Assembly (NCBI RefSeq): GCF_001561955.1
Contig: NZ_CP014223.1
Location: 868,001-932,000 of the forward strand
Source: Anaerotignum propionicum DSM 1682
GTDB taxonomy: Bacteria > Bacillota > Clostridia > Lachnospirales > Anaerotignaceae
Reading direction: 5' to 3'
DNA length: 64,000 bases
Positions 52,553 through 61,784 of this stretch are shown one piece after another. Position 1 is the first letter of the stretch. The number at the start of each line of letters is the position of its first letter. The translations under genes and the position numbers were made by a program. A model generated the notes under the pieces. It did not search any database and was not told the origin of the DNA. It was given only the letters and a program-made list of their open reading frames with translations.

Positions 52553-53971
52553 ATGTTTGACCCTGAAGATATGATTCTAAATAATAAAAAAAATAATGAA
52601 ACAGAAGATACTAAAATGAATGAACAGGAAATGTCTAAGGAACCGGAAATCACAGAAGAATCTGAAACGACAACCCAAAAGGAGATAATAGAGGGATCTG
52701 CGGTTGAAGATGAACTTACTGAGGAACAACAGGTTGAAGAAGAGGACATGGAGACCGACGGATGTTCCTGCGGTAAAGCTCCAAATGGTGAAGGCCCTTC
52801 CCTTCGGGAATACCGTTATGAGGAGCAGGTGAAGAAAACCCCGAGAAAAAGAAGAAATTGGGCGAAGTTTATTGCTGCGTGCTTGATTGTAAGTGTGGCT
52901 GGTGGTGCAAGTATGGGGGCTGGTTATGGTGCGGTAAAATATTATTTTGCCGATGAACCTGTTGTTAGCAACACACCGATTATCGCACAAAAAGTTTCTT
53001 CTACTACGGGGCTGTCGGCAGTGGATATTATCAAAGGTGTAAAACCCTCAGTTGTCAGCATTTCCACGAAGGTTTCAGGTGCTGCTGAGTATTTTGGCTC
53101 CTTTAGCGTGCCTTATGAAGCGAATGGAATGGGTAGTGGTGTGATTTTTTACTCCGATGATGATAAGGTAGCGATTGCAACAAATAATCATGTAGTTAAC
53201 GGCGCAAACTCTATTTTTGTTACATTTGAAGGCGATGCCAGCGTTCCAGCAAAGGTTGTGGGGACGAAAAGTGAATCCGACCTAGCAGTTATTACGGTAT
53301 CATGGGAAGCATTAAAGAGTGCAGGTGTAAAGAATGTAAGTGTTGCAAGCTTTGGCGATTCTGACCACTTAGAGGTTGGGGATAGCGTAATTGCCATTGG
53401 TAATGCAATGGGGATGGGTCTTTCCGCAACGGATGGTATGGTTAGTATGACAGAACAAACCATTAATGTAGAAGGTAATCAACTGAATGTTTTACAGACA
53501 AGTGCCGCAATTAACGGCGGAAACAGCGGCGGCCCCTTGGTAAATAGCGCAGGTGAAGTAGTGGGTATTAATACTGCAAAATACAATTCTTCTATGGCAG
53601 AAGGAATGGGCTATGCAATTCCAAGTAACGTGATTAAACCCATTGTGGAAGACTTGCTGGAGAACGGAACACAGCCTAGACCTTATATCGGTATCAAAGG
53701 TACCAGCATTACTTCTGAAAATGCAGATTTATATAAACTGCCTGTAGGTGCTTTGATTATGGAAGTTGCAGAGGGTGGCCCTGCTGAAAAGGCCGGCATT
53801 ATGGTAGGTGATATTATTACCAGCTTTAATGGAAACACAGTTATGGATATGGATTCCCTTGTAAAAATTGTAGGTGAAACAAAGGTTGGGGATACGGTAG
53901 ATGTTCATGTTGTAAGAGACGGTAAGACCGGACACGATCTTAAAATGACCATTGCCGATAAAAATAGTTAA
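52553..53971 (+). CDS. htrA: HtrA/DegP-type membrane serine protease
   Basis: A 472-residue S1C protease. Acidic N-terminal cytoplasmic part (~100 residues, Glu/Thr-rich, with DGCSCGKAPNG), one membrane segment (FIAACLIVSVAGGASMGAGY), a trypsin-like domain with catalytic His (TNNHVVNGA), Asp (ESDLAVITV) and Ser (GGNSGGPLVNSAGEVVGIN), and one C-terminal PDZ domain (GGPAEKAGIMVGDIITSFNG). It degrades misfolded proteins at the outer face of the membrane. The terminator at 54032 closes the transcript. Confidence 0.95.
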   Translation: MFDPEDMILNNKKNNETEDTKMNEQEMSKEPEITEESETTTQKEIIEGSAVEDELTEEQQVEEEDMETDGCSCGKAPNGEGPSLREYRYEEQVKKTPRKRRNWAKFIAACLIVSVAGGASMGAGYGAVKYYFADEPVVSNTPIIAQKVSSTTGLSAVDIIKGVKPSVVSISTKVSGAAEYFGSFSVPYEANGMGSGVIFYSDDDKVAIATNNHVVNGANSIFVTFEGDASVPAKVVGTKSESDLAVITVSWEALKSAGVKNVSVASFGDSDHLEVGDSVIAIGNAMGMGLSATDGMVSMTEQTINVEGNQLNVLQTSAAINGGNSGGPLVNSAGEVVGINTAKYNSSMAEGMGYAIPSNVIKPIVEDLLENGTQPRPYIGIKGTSITSENADLYKLPVGALIMEVAEGGPAEKAGIMVGDIITSFNGNTVMDMDSLVKIVGETKVGDTVDVHVVRDGKTGHDLKMTIADKNS

Positions 53972-54031
53972 AAAGAATTAAGAATGAAAGGGTGTAGCAA
54001 GACCCCTGATAATAACGATATTTTTGAAATT

Positions 54032-54064
54032 TGCCGTAGGATTTTAAGTCCTACGGCTTTTTTG
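54032..54064 (+). terminator. Terminator after htrA
   Basis: GCCGTAGGATT/AAGTCCTACGGC stem followed by TTTTTTGTT. The ~330 bases from here to the next gene hold no gene that I can see. Confidence 0.88.
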
Positions 54065-54391
54065 TTAATTTTTCTACTAAACTAAAGAATAAAATTAAGC
54101 CCCTTTTTAGTGAGTTTCTCCTTCAAAAATTTTCGAAAATCATCAATTATTTGGCTGTATGCTAAACAATTATGATTTTTTAAATAATTCGAGAACTACA
54201 AAAGGGATATCTTTTTCCTTTACTTGAGAACAGGTTTATCAATAGACATTTCCTAAAACGGGGATGTTATTTTTACTTATGGAGAAAATTATGTAAAATG
54301 TGTATGTAAACTCCAACAAAGCATCAAACCCTATTGAAACAGGGAAAAGGTGGTGTTAAAATTGAAAAAAGAGGGAAAAGGGAGGCTATGC

Positions 54392-57300
54392 ATGAAGAAA
54401 AAACGAGGGATTGCCATTTATCGGGGGCTTTTTGCTGTCCTTACGAATAAAGATTTTTTGAGAAGGATTAATTTAAAAAAGAAAACAGTCATAGCATTTC
54501 TAGAAAAAGAGTATTGGCTGGAGGCAGTGGATGATATCATTGACAGCAAAGAAATATCCTGCCAGAGGGTTCTTTTTTACTGCGAGAAAATTCTATCTTC
54601 TTTGGCGAAACAGGTGCCGGAAGATGGCTGGCTGACGTATATATTTCGTTATTTAATTAAAGGCATTTACCCACATCGCAACGATATCATTCTAAACACC
54701 AATGAACGACAGAGCGTGATGTTCTATTTAGAGGTATTGCGCTTTTTTCTGAATTATGAGAGAGAAAATGTACCTTTTGGTCTGCATAAAGATTTTGCTT
54801 TTGCCACGGAGAAAGAAATGGAAAATAGTCCTTATGAGGTGCAGTATGCTAGATTCCTTGATTGCTTTGATAAGCAGTATATTTATGAGATTATGCGCAT
54901 TGGCCGAGAGGTGACTCCTTTCGATGCTCTTGCCCATGTTGCAGGAGTACATTATATTGCCATGCATATCGGGCGGCAGTTGGCGAAGGCAGATGTCCCT
55001 GTGGATTTAGGGCTGATATCGGGGGCGGCAGCAGGGCATGACCTTGGAAAATACGGATGTAAGGATAATGAAGTGAAACGAATTCCGTATTTGCACTATT
55101 ACTATACAGATATTTGGTTTAATAATAATGACCTTTCCGATATTGGGCATATCGCTGCCAATCATTCAACTTGGGATTTAGAATTGGAAAATCTTCCTGT
55201 GGAATCCTTGATATTGATTTATGCTGATTTTCGAGTAAAAAGCAAGGGTTTTGAGGATGGAAAGGAAATCATGGGAATGTACTCCTTGGAGGATTCCTTC
55301 CGTGTAATTTTAGATAAGCTGGATAATGTGGATAAGGCAAAGGAAAATCGCTATCGTCATGTGTATTCCCGTTTGGAAGACTTTGAGCAGTATATGCACT
55401 CCATTGGGGTTAATACGGATTTAACTAAGGATACATTAAGTGAAGTTTTCCACAAGGAATTGGCCTTATTAGATACCAATGAGACAGTTGATGTGTTTAA
55501 AAATATTGCAGTGGATCACAATATCCGTTTGATGCATAGATTAAGCCGTGAGGCATCCTTTGGTGCAATTTTGGAAACAGCAAGGAGTGCCAGAGATTGG
55601 AAAAATTCCAGAGCTTACCTTAATATTTTTTCAGAGTATTTTACCTATATGAACCAAAAGCAGAAACAGATGTCCATCAGCTTTCTTTATGAATTGATGG
55701 TGCATCGAGAGGGAGACATCCGTCGTCAGGCAGGAGATTTATTGGGAAATATGATTGCCCATTATGACATTGCCTATGCTAAGGAACTGCCTCCCGATGT
55801 AAACATTGTTTTGGACGAGGTTACCAGCTTTGATATGTGGGAAAAATACCTCTATATGATTATTAATCCCGATCATAAAATGATAGACAGACATCGCCGA
55901 TGGCTGGGATATGGCCTAAAGCGTGTAGTAACATCTCTGTTGGAAAATTGCAAGGGGGAGGTAAGAGGCAAATATATTGCATCCTTCTTGGAATATTTTA
56001 AAAGCAAAGACTGGGGTGAGGATACTGCATTTATTCTGATTGACACACTCCCCTCTATTCCTCAATGCTTATTAAACGAAGAGGAACAGGATATACTGCT
56101 CTCATTTATGGAGAATTATGCAGACCAAGAGTCCTTAGAAATTCGTGCCGCAATTCTTCTGAATTTAAAGGATATGGCGGCAGATTATTTAAAAAATCAT
56201 AAGTTGGTGGAAAGTGTCATCAGAATTGTGGAAAGAGTGACCATTAAGGGTAATGTGAGCTTGGAGTTTTTGCTTTATATGATAGGGGAAGTATACGGAA
56301 TTAAGGACGTCATTCGTGGTGTATCCTTCCGTCGTATATTTGAGGATGACAGAGTGGTTTCGGATATCTTTTTGGAGAACTTAAAATCCGCCACACCTTG
56401 GAAAATTAAAATTATTAATATTGAGCTTTTATATGAACGCATTCATCAGGGTTTATCAATGCCCAAACTTCATGTTGCCACCCATCTTTCCAACTTATTA
56501 AAGATAAGCGAGCAGGTAACGGTGCGCCATTTTGCTGGGGAGACATTGGTAAAGCTTGCGCCCCTTCTTTCTTGGGATCAGCGAAATGAGGTTGCCATTG
56601 AGCTAATCAAAGGTCTTGAAATTGGTGAATTTGAATTTTCCAAATATATCCCTCAATACCTAGGGGAATATGCTATGTATTTGCACCCCAAGGAGTTAAA
56701 TGAATTCTTATTGGAAATTTGCCGCCTGCAATGCAGCACCAATGAACGAATTGCCAGTGTTGCTTTAGATACCCTAGGGGTTATGGTGCGTCATTATGAA
56801 AAATACAGCGCCAGATTTCCTGAATATATAGCTATTTACGAAGAACGAAAAAAGAAAATCATGGGTATGATTTTAAGAGGCTTTGCCACCTATCAGACCA
56901 ATGTAAACAGAGAAGCCTTTTGGGTTGTAGGCCATGAATTGTTTGGAAGCAATGGCTTAACCCTTCGGGAAAAGAAAAATATTTTTGCGTTCATCAGCAA
57001 AAAGCTGGTTACTATGACGGACAAAGCAGAGGATTCTGAGCTTGGTTTTTTTAATGACACTGCCAGCTGGAATGCAATCTACCGTTTTATCAGTGATTAT
57101 TTGTTTACGAAAGGTAGCTTTTCCTTCCAAGAGCCCAATAAGGTAGCTTTCTTTCCTGGCAGCTTTGACCCCTTTTCCTTGGGACATAAGGAAATTGCAA
57201 AAGAGATTCGGGATTTGGGCTTTATTGTTTATTTGGCAATTGATGAATTTTCTTGGTCGAAAAAGACCCAGCCCCATATGGTTAGACGGCGGATTATTCA

Positions 57301-59242
57301 TATGTCTGTGGCGAACGAGGAAAATATTTATCTATTCCCTGAAAATGTGCCTGTAAATATTGCAAATCCTGAAGATTTAAAGCGATTAAGAGAGCTGTTC
57401 CCCGGTAAAGAGGTTTATATGGTGGCAGGCAGTGATGTTGTGCAAAATGCATCTTCTTATAAAATTGAGCCTGTGGAGGACTCCATACAGACCTTTCCGC
57501 ATATTCTTTTCTTACGGGAGACGGGTGATGACACTGTGCAACAGAAGAAAAATACCTATGAGTCTATTCAAAATGAGGTTTTGGAGTTAAAGCTTCCCAC
57601 TCATTTTGAGGATGTCAGCTCCACAAGAATTCGTGAGAATATAGACCATAATCGGGATATTACTAATCTCATTGATACCGTAGCCCAAAATTATATTTAT
57701 GAAAACAGCCTTTATCTTAGAGAACCTCAATATAAACAGCTTTTGGAGACAAAGGCGGTGGAGGTTTCCCATTTTTCCGATGTGGAAGAGGCAGAAGGGG
57801 TTATTTTTGGTAGTACCATTCCCTCGGAAATGGTAAATAACTTATTGGATGCCCTCCATAGGGAGGGGAGTGGTATGACTGTAGTTTTTGATAAGTTTGG
57901 CAGAGGAAAGCCGGATGGTATTATGGTTTACCGCCATATCGCAACGACGGAGCTTTACAGCGAATTTGAAAATATAGATACTGCAAGCTATATTCGTGAG
58001 AATACTTCAGGAAAAATTATTATGTTCGAAGCCTGCTTTATTAGAGAAAATTCAAAAATTGACGATTTGGAGCAAATTTTATTTACGGAATCCATAGCAA
58101 AAGCTTTAAAAGAGGATTATACCTATGGTGTTTTTAGCCTTAGATCCGGATTTGTCAGTGAAACCATTCAAGATGTTTTGGAACGTCAGGGCTTTTTAAA
58201 GCTGATTAATAATACTACCAGAGATATTTATGTTGTGGATATGAAAAGTCCCATTACCCTATATCATAATCTACAAACGGCTATCAAAGAACCCTTTAAC
58301 AGCAATGAACGGGTTTTAAAAACAATTCAAGAAACCCATCACCGATTTCAGCGAGCGTTGACAAAGCTGAACCCAGGGGAATTGGTTATTTCCTTTGATG
58401 CAGGGATGATGCACAATCGGCTGATTGAGCTGATTACAAAGGCAAATGGTGTTCCCAAAGAACCCACAGCAATTCGGGGTCTTGGCCCTAATATGTGCGT
58501 ACCTTTTGGTAAAATTTTAAAGGGCATAGTGATACCCAACACAGTTACAAAGGTTTTGCATACGGAAAAAGAATTTGACCGAGAAATAAAATCTTTTAAA
58601 ATTAAAGAATTCCCCCAGTATTTACCTTTGGATTGTCAGGTTCGCATGATTAAGTCCTTCCGACGCCCAGTGATTTTGGTGGACGATCTTTTGCATAAGG
58701 GCTATCGCATTCGTGAGCTGAACCCTTTATTTCAAGAGGAAGCAGTGGATATTGACCGCATGGTTGTTGGCGTTCTTTCCGGGCGAGGGCGAGATTTAAT
58801 GGAAATCCAAGGAAGACAGGTAGAAAGCGCTTATTTTGTTCCTTGCTTAAAAGCGTGGTTTGTGGAAACCACAATGTATCCTTTTATTGGAGGAGACGGC
58901 GTAGAACAACTAAGAGGTAGAAGCAGTAATATGATTGATTCGGTGAACTTAATTTTACCTTATGTAATGCCCGGTTTTATACAGGATGCGTCTAAGGAGG
59001 CCATTTATGATTTATCCATGACCTGCTTGCAAAACTCCAGAGATATACTTCGAACGCTGGAGATGGAATATCAAAGAGCATTTGAGCGAAGTCTAACCCT
59101 GGATAGATTAAGTGAAGTTGTTATTTCGCCAAGATGCCCTGACAATGGCAGCAGTATCCGATACGATTATCATCTGCCCGCATCTGTCTATTTAGAAAAC
59201 GATATTGAGCGGTTGGTTCGCCTAAAGCATTTGGTGAAGTAA
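54392..59242 (+). CDS. Giant HD / HEAT-like / nucleotidyltransferase / PRTase fusion protein
   Basis: A ~1616-residue cytosolic protein. In order: an N-terminal helical part; an HD-type phosphohydrolase (GAAAGHDLGKYG, His216-Asp217, followed by HIAANHSTWDL); a long alpha-helical, HEAT-like middle (~370-880); a NadD/CoaD-type nucleotidyltransferase (AFFPGSFDPFSLGHKEIA, Gly923-His932, with DVSSTRIRENID at ~1073); a GNAT-like stretch (~1120-1280); and a phosphoribosyltransferase-like domain (VILVDDLLHKGYRI, ~1427). HD plus NadD recalls the yqeK-nadD pair, but the whole is unfamiliar to me; NAD or nucleotide salvage/repair is an inference. ATG 54392 follows GGGAGG; an in-frame GTG lies at 54350. 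The two following redox genes are probably cotranscribed. Confidence 0.8.
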   Translation: MKKKRGIAIYRGLFAVLTNKDFLRRINLKKKTVIAFLEKEYWLEAVDDIIDSKEISCQRVLFYCEKILSSLAKQVPEDGWLTYIFRYLIKGIYPHRNDIILNTNERQSVMFYLEVLRFFLNYERENVPFGLHKDFAFATEKEMENSPYEVQYARFLDCFDKQYIYEIMRIGREVTPFDALAHVAGVHYIAMHIGRQLAKADVPVDLGLISGAAAGHDLGKYGCKDNEVKRIPYLHYYYTDIWFNNNDLSDIGHIAANHSTWDLELENLPVESLILIYADFRVKSKGFEDGKEIMGMYSLEDSFRVILDKLDNVDKAKENRYRHVYSRLEDFEQYMHSIGVNTDLTKDTLSEVFHKELALLDTNETVDVFKNIAVDHNIRLMHRLSREASFGAILETARSARDWKNSRAYLNIFSEYFTYMNQKQKQMSISFLYELMVHREGDIRRQAGDLLGNMIAHYDIAYAKELPPDVNIVLDEVTSFDMWEKYLYMIINPDHKMIDRHRRWLGYGLKRVVTSLLENCKGEVRGKYIASFLEYFKSKDWGEDTAFILIDTLPSIPQCLLNEEEQDILLSFMENYADQESLEIRAAILLNLKDMAADYLKNHKLVESVIRIVERVTIKGNVSLEFLLYMIGEVYGIKDVIRGVSFRRIFEDDRVVSDIFLENLKSATPWKIKIINIELLYERIHQGLSMPKLHVATHLSNLLKISEQVTVRHFAGETLVKLAPLLSWDQRNEVAIELIKGLEIGEFEFSKYIPQYLGEYAMYLHPKELNEFLLEICRLQCSTNERIASVALDTLGVMVRHYEKYSARFPEYIAIYEERKKKIMGMILRGFATYQTNVNREAFWVVGHELFGSNGLTLREKKNIFAFISKKLVTMTDKAEDSELGFFNDTASWNAIYRFISDYLFTKGSFSFQEPNKVAFFPGSFDPFSLGHKEIAKEIRDLGFIVYLAIDEFSWSKKTQPHMVRRRIIHMSVANEENIYLFPENVPVNIANPEDLKRLRELFPGKEVYMVAGSDVVQNASSYKIEPVEDSIQTFPHILFLRETGDDTVQQKKNTYESIQNEVLELKLPTHFEDVSSTRIRENIDHNRDITNLIDTVAQNYIYENSLYLREPQYKQLLETKAVEVSHFSDVEEAEGVIFGSTIPSEMVNNLLDALHREGSGMTVVFDKFGRGKPDGIMVYRHIATTELYSEFENIDTASYIRENTSGKIIMFEACFIRENSKIDDLEQILFTESIAKALKEDYTYGVFSLRSGFVSETIQDVLERQGFLKLINNTTRDIYVVDMKSPITLYHNLQTAIKEPFNSNERVLKTIQETHHRFQRALTKLNPGELVISFDAGMMHNRLIELITKANGVPKEPTAIRGLGPNMCVPFGKILKGIVIPNTVTKVLHTEKEFDREIKSFKIKEFPQYLPLDCQVRMIKSFRRPVILVDDLLHKGYRIRELNPLFQEEAVDIDRMVVGVLSGRGRDLMEIQGRQVESAYFVPCLKAWFVETTMYPFIGGDGVEQLRGRSSNMIDSVNLILPYVMPGFIQDASKEAIYDLSMTCLQNSRDILRTLEMEYQRAFERSLTLDRLSEVVISPRCPDNGSSIRYDYHLPASVYLENDIERLVRLKHLVK

Positions 59243-59257
59243 AAAGGGGGCTACAAA

Positions 59258-60451
59258 ATGAAGAGATGTGAATTTCAACAGGGTGTTATGATACCGGTAT
59301 CATTTCCCCGAGAGAGAAGCAAGGGTTTTTCCAGATTGACACACTTTGGTCAGCTAGGGGAAGTTGAGGGTTTATTTTGCCTTGACAGCAATGCCTTGCA
59401 GGAAAAAAGTCAAGGTATTTCACAGGAAATGAAGGAAATATATAGGACGGATATAGAACAGGGCAACGCTACCATTGTGAATTTAAATTGGGGAACGTTG
59501 GAACAATGGAAGAAACGGTTGGAAAAACCCCAACAAGAGAAAAAAAGAGTGCATCTTTTAGCCCTTGGGGATGTGGGGAGTACAGTTTTGACAGCATTGA
59601 AGCTGTTAGGCGGTGACTGTATTCATACATTGGGGATTTTTGATGTAAATGAAAACGTGTGCAAAAGATGGGAAAGCGAGTTGAATCAGGCGGCTTTTCC
59701 TTGGGAATATGATAAATTGCCAGAGGTAGTTATTTTAAAAGAGGAAGAGCTTTTTGATTGCGATATGTTCGTTTTCTGTGCCTCTAAAGGGATCCCTCCT
59801 GTAGGGTCTGAGGTAAAGGATGTACGCATGGTACAATTTGAAGCAAACAAAGGGATTGTATCCCTTTTTGCAAAAAAGGCTAGAATGAGTCAATTCGAGG
59901 GTTTGTTTGCAGTGGTATCTGACCCTGTTGACCCTTTATGCAAGGCCGCATTTATGGCGAGTAATACCGATGAAAACGGGAGTTTTGACGGAAAAGGCTT
60001 GCGCCCTGAGCAAATTCAGGGATATGGCTTAGGAGTAATGAATGCCCGTGCCGCATACTATGCAAAAAAAGAAGAACGCTTTTCTTCCTTTTTAAAAGAG
60101 GGGAGAGCCTATGGTCCCCATGGGCAGGATTTGGTCATTGCAAATAGTATCCACGCTTATGACGATACCCTTTCCAAGGAATTAACCCAACTTGCCATTG
60201 ATGCAAATTTGCGTACCAGAGAATTGGGATTTAAACCTTATGTAGCCCCTGCCATTTCCTCTGCGGCGATTTCTCTCATTTTAACACTACGTGGAGAGTG
60301 GCATTATAGCTCCAATTTTTTAGGGGGAGTGTATATGGGATGTAGAAATCGCACCACTCCTTGGGGATTGGAATTGGAAAGCCTGCCCTTACCTAAGCAG
60401 CTTTTTGTCCGTTTGGAAAAGGCCTTCCATGGACTGGAGGGGATTAAATGA
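59258..60451 (+). CDS. Rossmann-fold dehydrogenase-like protein
   Basis: A 397-residue protein with an NAD-binding region near residue 95 (KRVHLLALGDVGSTVLTALK, then IFDVNENVCKRWESE), arranged like lactate/malate dehydrogenases but with a divergent catalytic region (AVVSDPVDPLCKAAF; GPHGQDLVIANSI). I do not recognise a characterised family. It begins 15 bases after the giant multidomain gene and overlaps the following flavoprotein gene by 4 bases, so the three probably function together. Confidence 0.7.
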   Translation: MKRCEFQQGVMIPVSFPRERSKGFSRLTHFGQLGEVEGLFCLDSNALQEKSQGISQEMKEIYRTDIEQGNATIVNLNWGTLEQWKKRLEKPQQEKKRVHLLALGDVGSTVLTALKLLGGDCIHTLGIFDVNENVCKRWESELNQAAFPWEYDKLPEVVILKEEELFDCDMFVFCASKGIPPVGSEVKDVRMVQFEANKGIVSLFAKKARMSQFEGLFAVVSDPVDPLCKAAFMASNTDENGSFDGKGLRPEQIQGYGLGVMNARAAYYAKKEERFSSFLKEGRAYGPHGQDLVIANSIHAYDDTLSKELTQLAIDANLRTRELGFKPYVAPAISSAAISLILTLRGEWHYSSNFLGGVYMGCRNRTTPWGLELESLPLPKQLFVRLEKAFHGLEGIK

Positions 60452-61524
60452 AAGAAAAGCTAACACTGGTTTATCCCCGATGTGAGGATGTAATTCGTAC
60501 AAAGCGTCTTTCTGCACTGTTGGAGGAAGTTTTGGAGCCTTATGAGGTGGAAAAGATTGAGACGGTGGATGCCCTTCATCCATTACAAAATCAGCGCATT
60601 ATTTTTGCAATTCCTCTTGGTATCTCTGGGATTAACTTGGAATACTTTCGTTTTCTGAAAAAAATGCGTATTGACCCAACCTTTTTTGATGGAAGTGTAG
60701 GGGGCATTATCATAGATGGTGAAAGTGAGCTTTACACAAAATCTGTAGCCAGAGGGCTTATGTTTACGGCAAACAAAGGAGGTTGTTCCTTCCCTGGGCG
60801 GGCCATGGTGGAGGGAACAAAGGATTTGTTGAACTATAATATTCAGGCTATGAGGTTAGATGCGGGCAACCTAACTGCTTATCATGTTTCTGCCAAGGAA
60901 ATGGTAAAACGGGTGATGGCACATCAGCAAATGCCTAAAAAAAGAGGCAATATCCTAGTGCTTCATGCCAGTAACTATAGCACTTCCAATACGGCTCTTC
61001 TTTGGGATATGGTGAAGGAGCAGTTGCAATATTGTGATATTACCGAAATATCCCTAAGAAACGGAACCATTCAGGATTGCAGTGGTTGTCCTTATCGCAT
61101 GTGTATGCATTTTAGTGAGAAATCCAGTTGCTATTACGGCGGAGTGATTACGAAAGAGGTTTATCCTGCAATTCTTGCTTGCAATGCAATGGTGATTCTA
61201 GCCCCCAATTATAATGATGCTTTAAGCGCAAATATTACAGCATTTATTAATCGATTGACAGCACTGTTTCGTACCAATCAGTTTTACCAAAAGTATCTGT
61301 TTTCCATTGTGGTTTCCGGCTATAGTGGGGGAGATATTGTTGCAGAGCAACTGATTAGTGCCTTGAGCATGAACAAAACCTTTCGTTTACCACCACGTTT
61401 TTCTATGGTGGAAACGGCAAACGACCCTTCAAGTATATTAAAAGTTGCGGGAATTACAGAACGAGCGTCGGCCTTCGCCCAAGGGATGATGGATGTATTG
61501 GTGGAGAAAAAACAAAACGAATAA
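60448..61524 (+). CDS. Flavodoxin-like NAD(P)H-dependent oxidoreductase
   Basis: A 358-residue protein. The C-terminal half is an NADPH-dependent FMN reductase/flavodoxin-like domain (GNILVLHASNYSTSNTALLW; QDCSGCPYRMCMHF; AMVILAPNYNDALSANITAF; VSGYSGGDIVAEQL). Its Cys-rich CSGCPYRMC is typical of iron-sulfur flavoprotein-like members. The N-terminal half (~160 residues) is unfamiliar and may be a partner domain. Coupled to the upstream Rossmann protein by a 4-base overlap. Confidence 0.8.
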   Translation: MKEKLTLVYPRCEDVIRTKRLSALLEEVLEPYEVEKIETVDALHPLQNQRIIFAIPLGISGINLEYFRFLKKMRIDPTFFDGSVGGIIIDGESELYTKSVARGLMFTANKGGCSFPGRAMVEGTKDLLNYNIQAMRLDAGNLTAYHVSAKEMVKRVMAHQQMPKKRGNILVLHASNYSTSNTALLWDMVKEQLQYCDITEISLRNGTIQDCSGCPYRMCMHFSEKSSCYYGGVITKEVYPAILACNAMVILAPNYNDALSANITAFINRLTALFRTNQFYQKYLFSIVVSGYSGGDIVAEQLISALSMNKTFRLPPRFSMVETANDPSSILKVAGITERASAFAQGMMDVLVEKKQNE

Positions 61525-61736
61525 TCCAATTGGTGTAAAGGTTTCGTTCAAGTTGTTACTCTTTTTTACCGGCAAGTAAATTGGGCTTTATCATGGCATT
61601 AAATTGCATCTAAATAGGCTGTTTGATGGAACAAAGAAATGTTTTGTTTTCCCATTCTTGGTATAAAGGCTAGTTTTCTTATTTCCAAGGAAATGATTGT
61701 GTTTCTTCCTTATATAAGGAATTGTAAAAGCATGTT

Positions 61737-61781
61737 AGGCACTTCCTTGCTGCAAAAAACAGGGGAAGTGCCTATCTTTTT
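61737..61781. terminator. Bidirectional terminator between convergent genes
   Basis: AGGCACTTCC (61737-61746) pairs with GGAAGTGCCT (61764-61773). T runs follow on the plus strand (ATCTTTTTAT) and the element ends asnB on the minus strand. Confidence 0.82.
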
Positions 61782-61784
61782 ATT

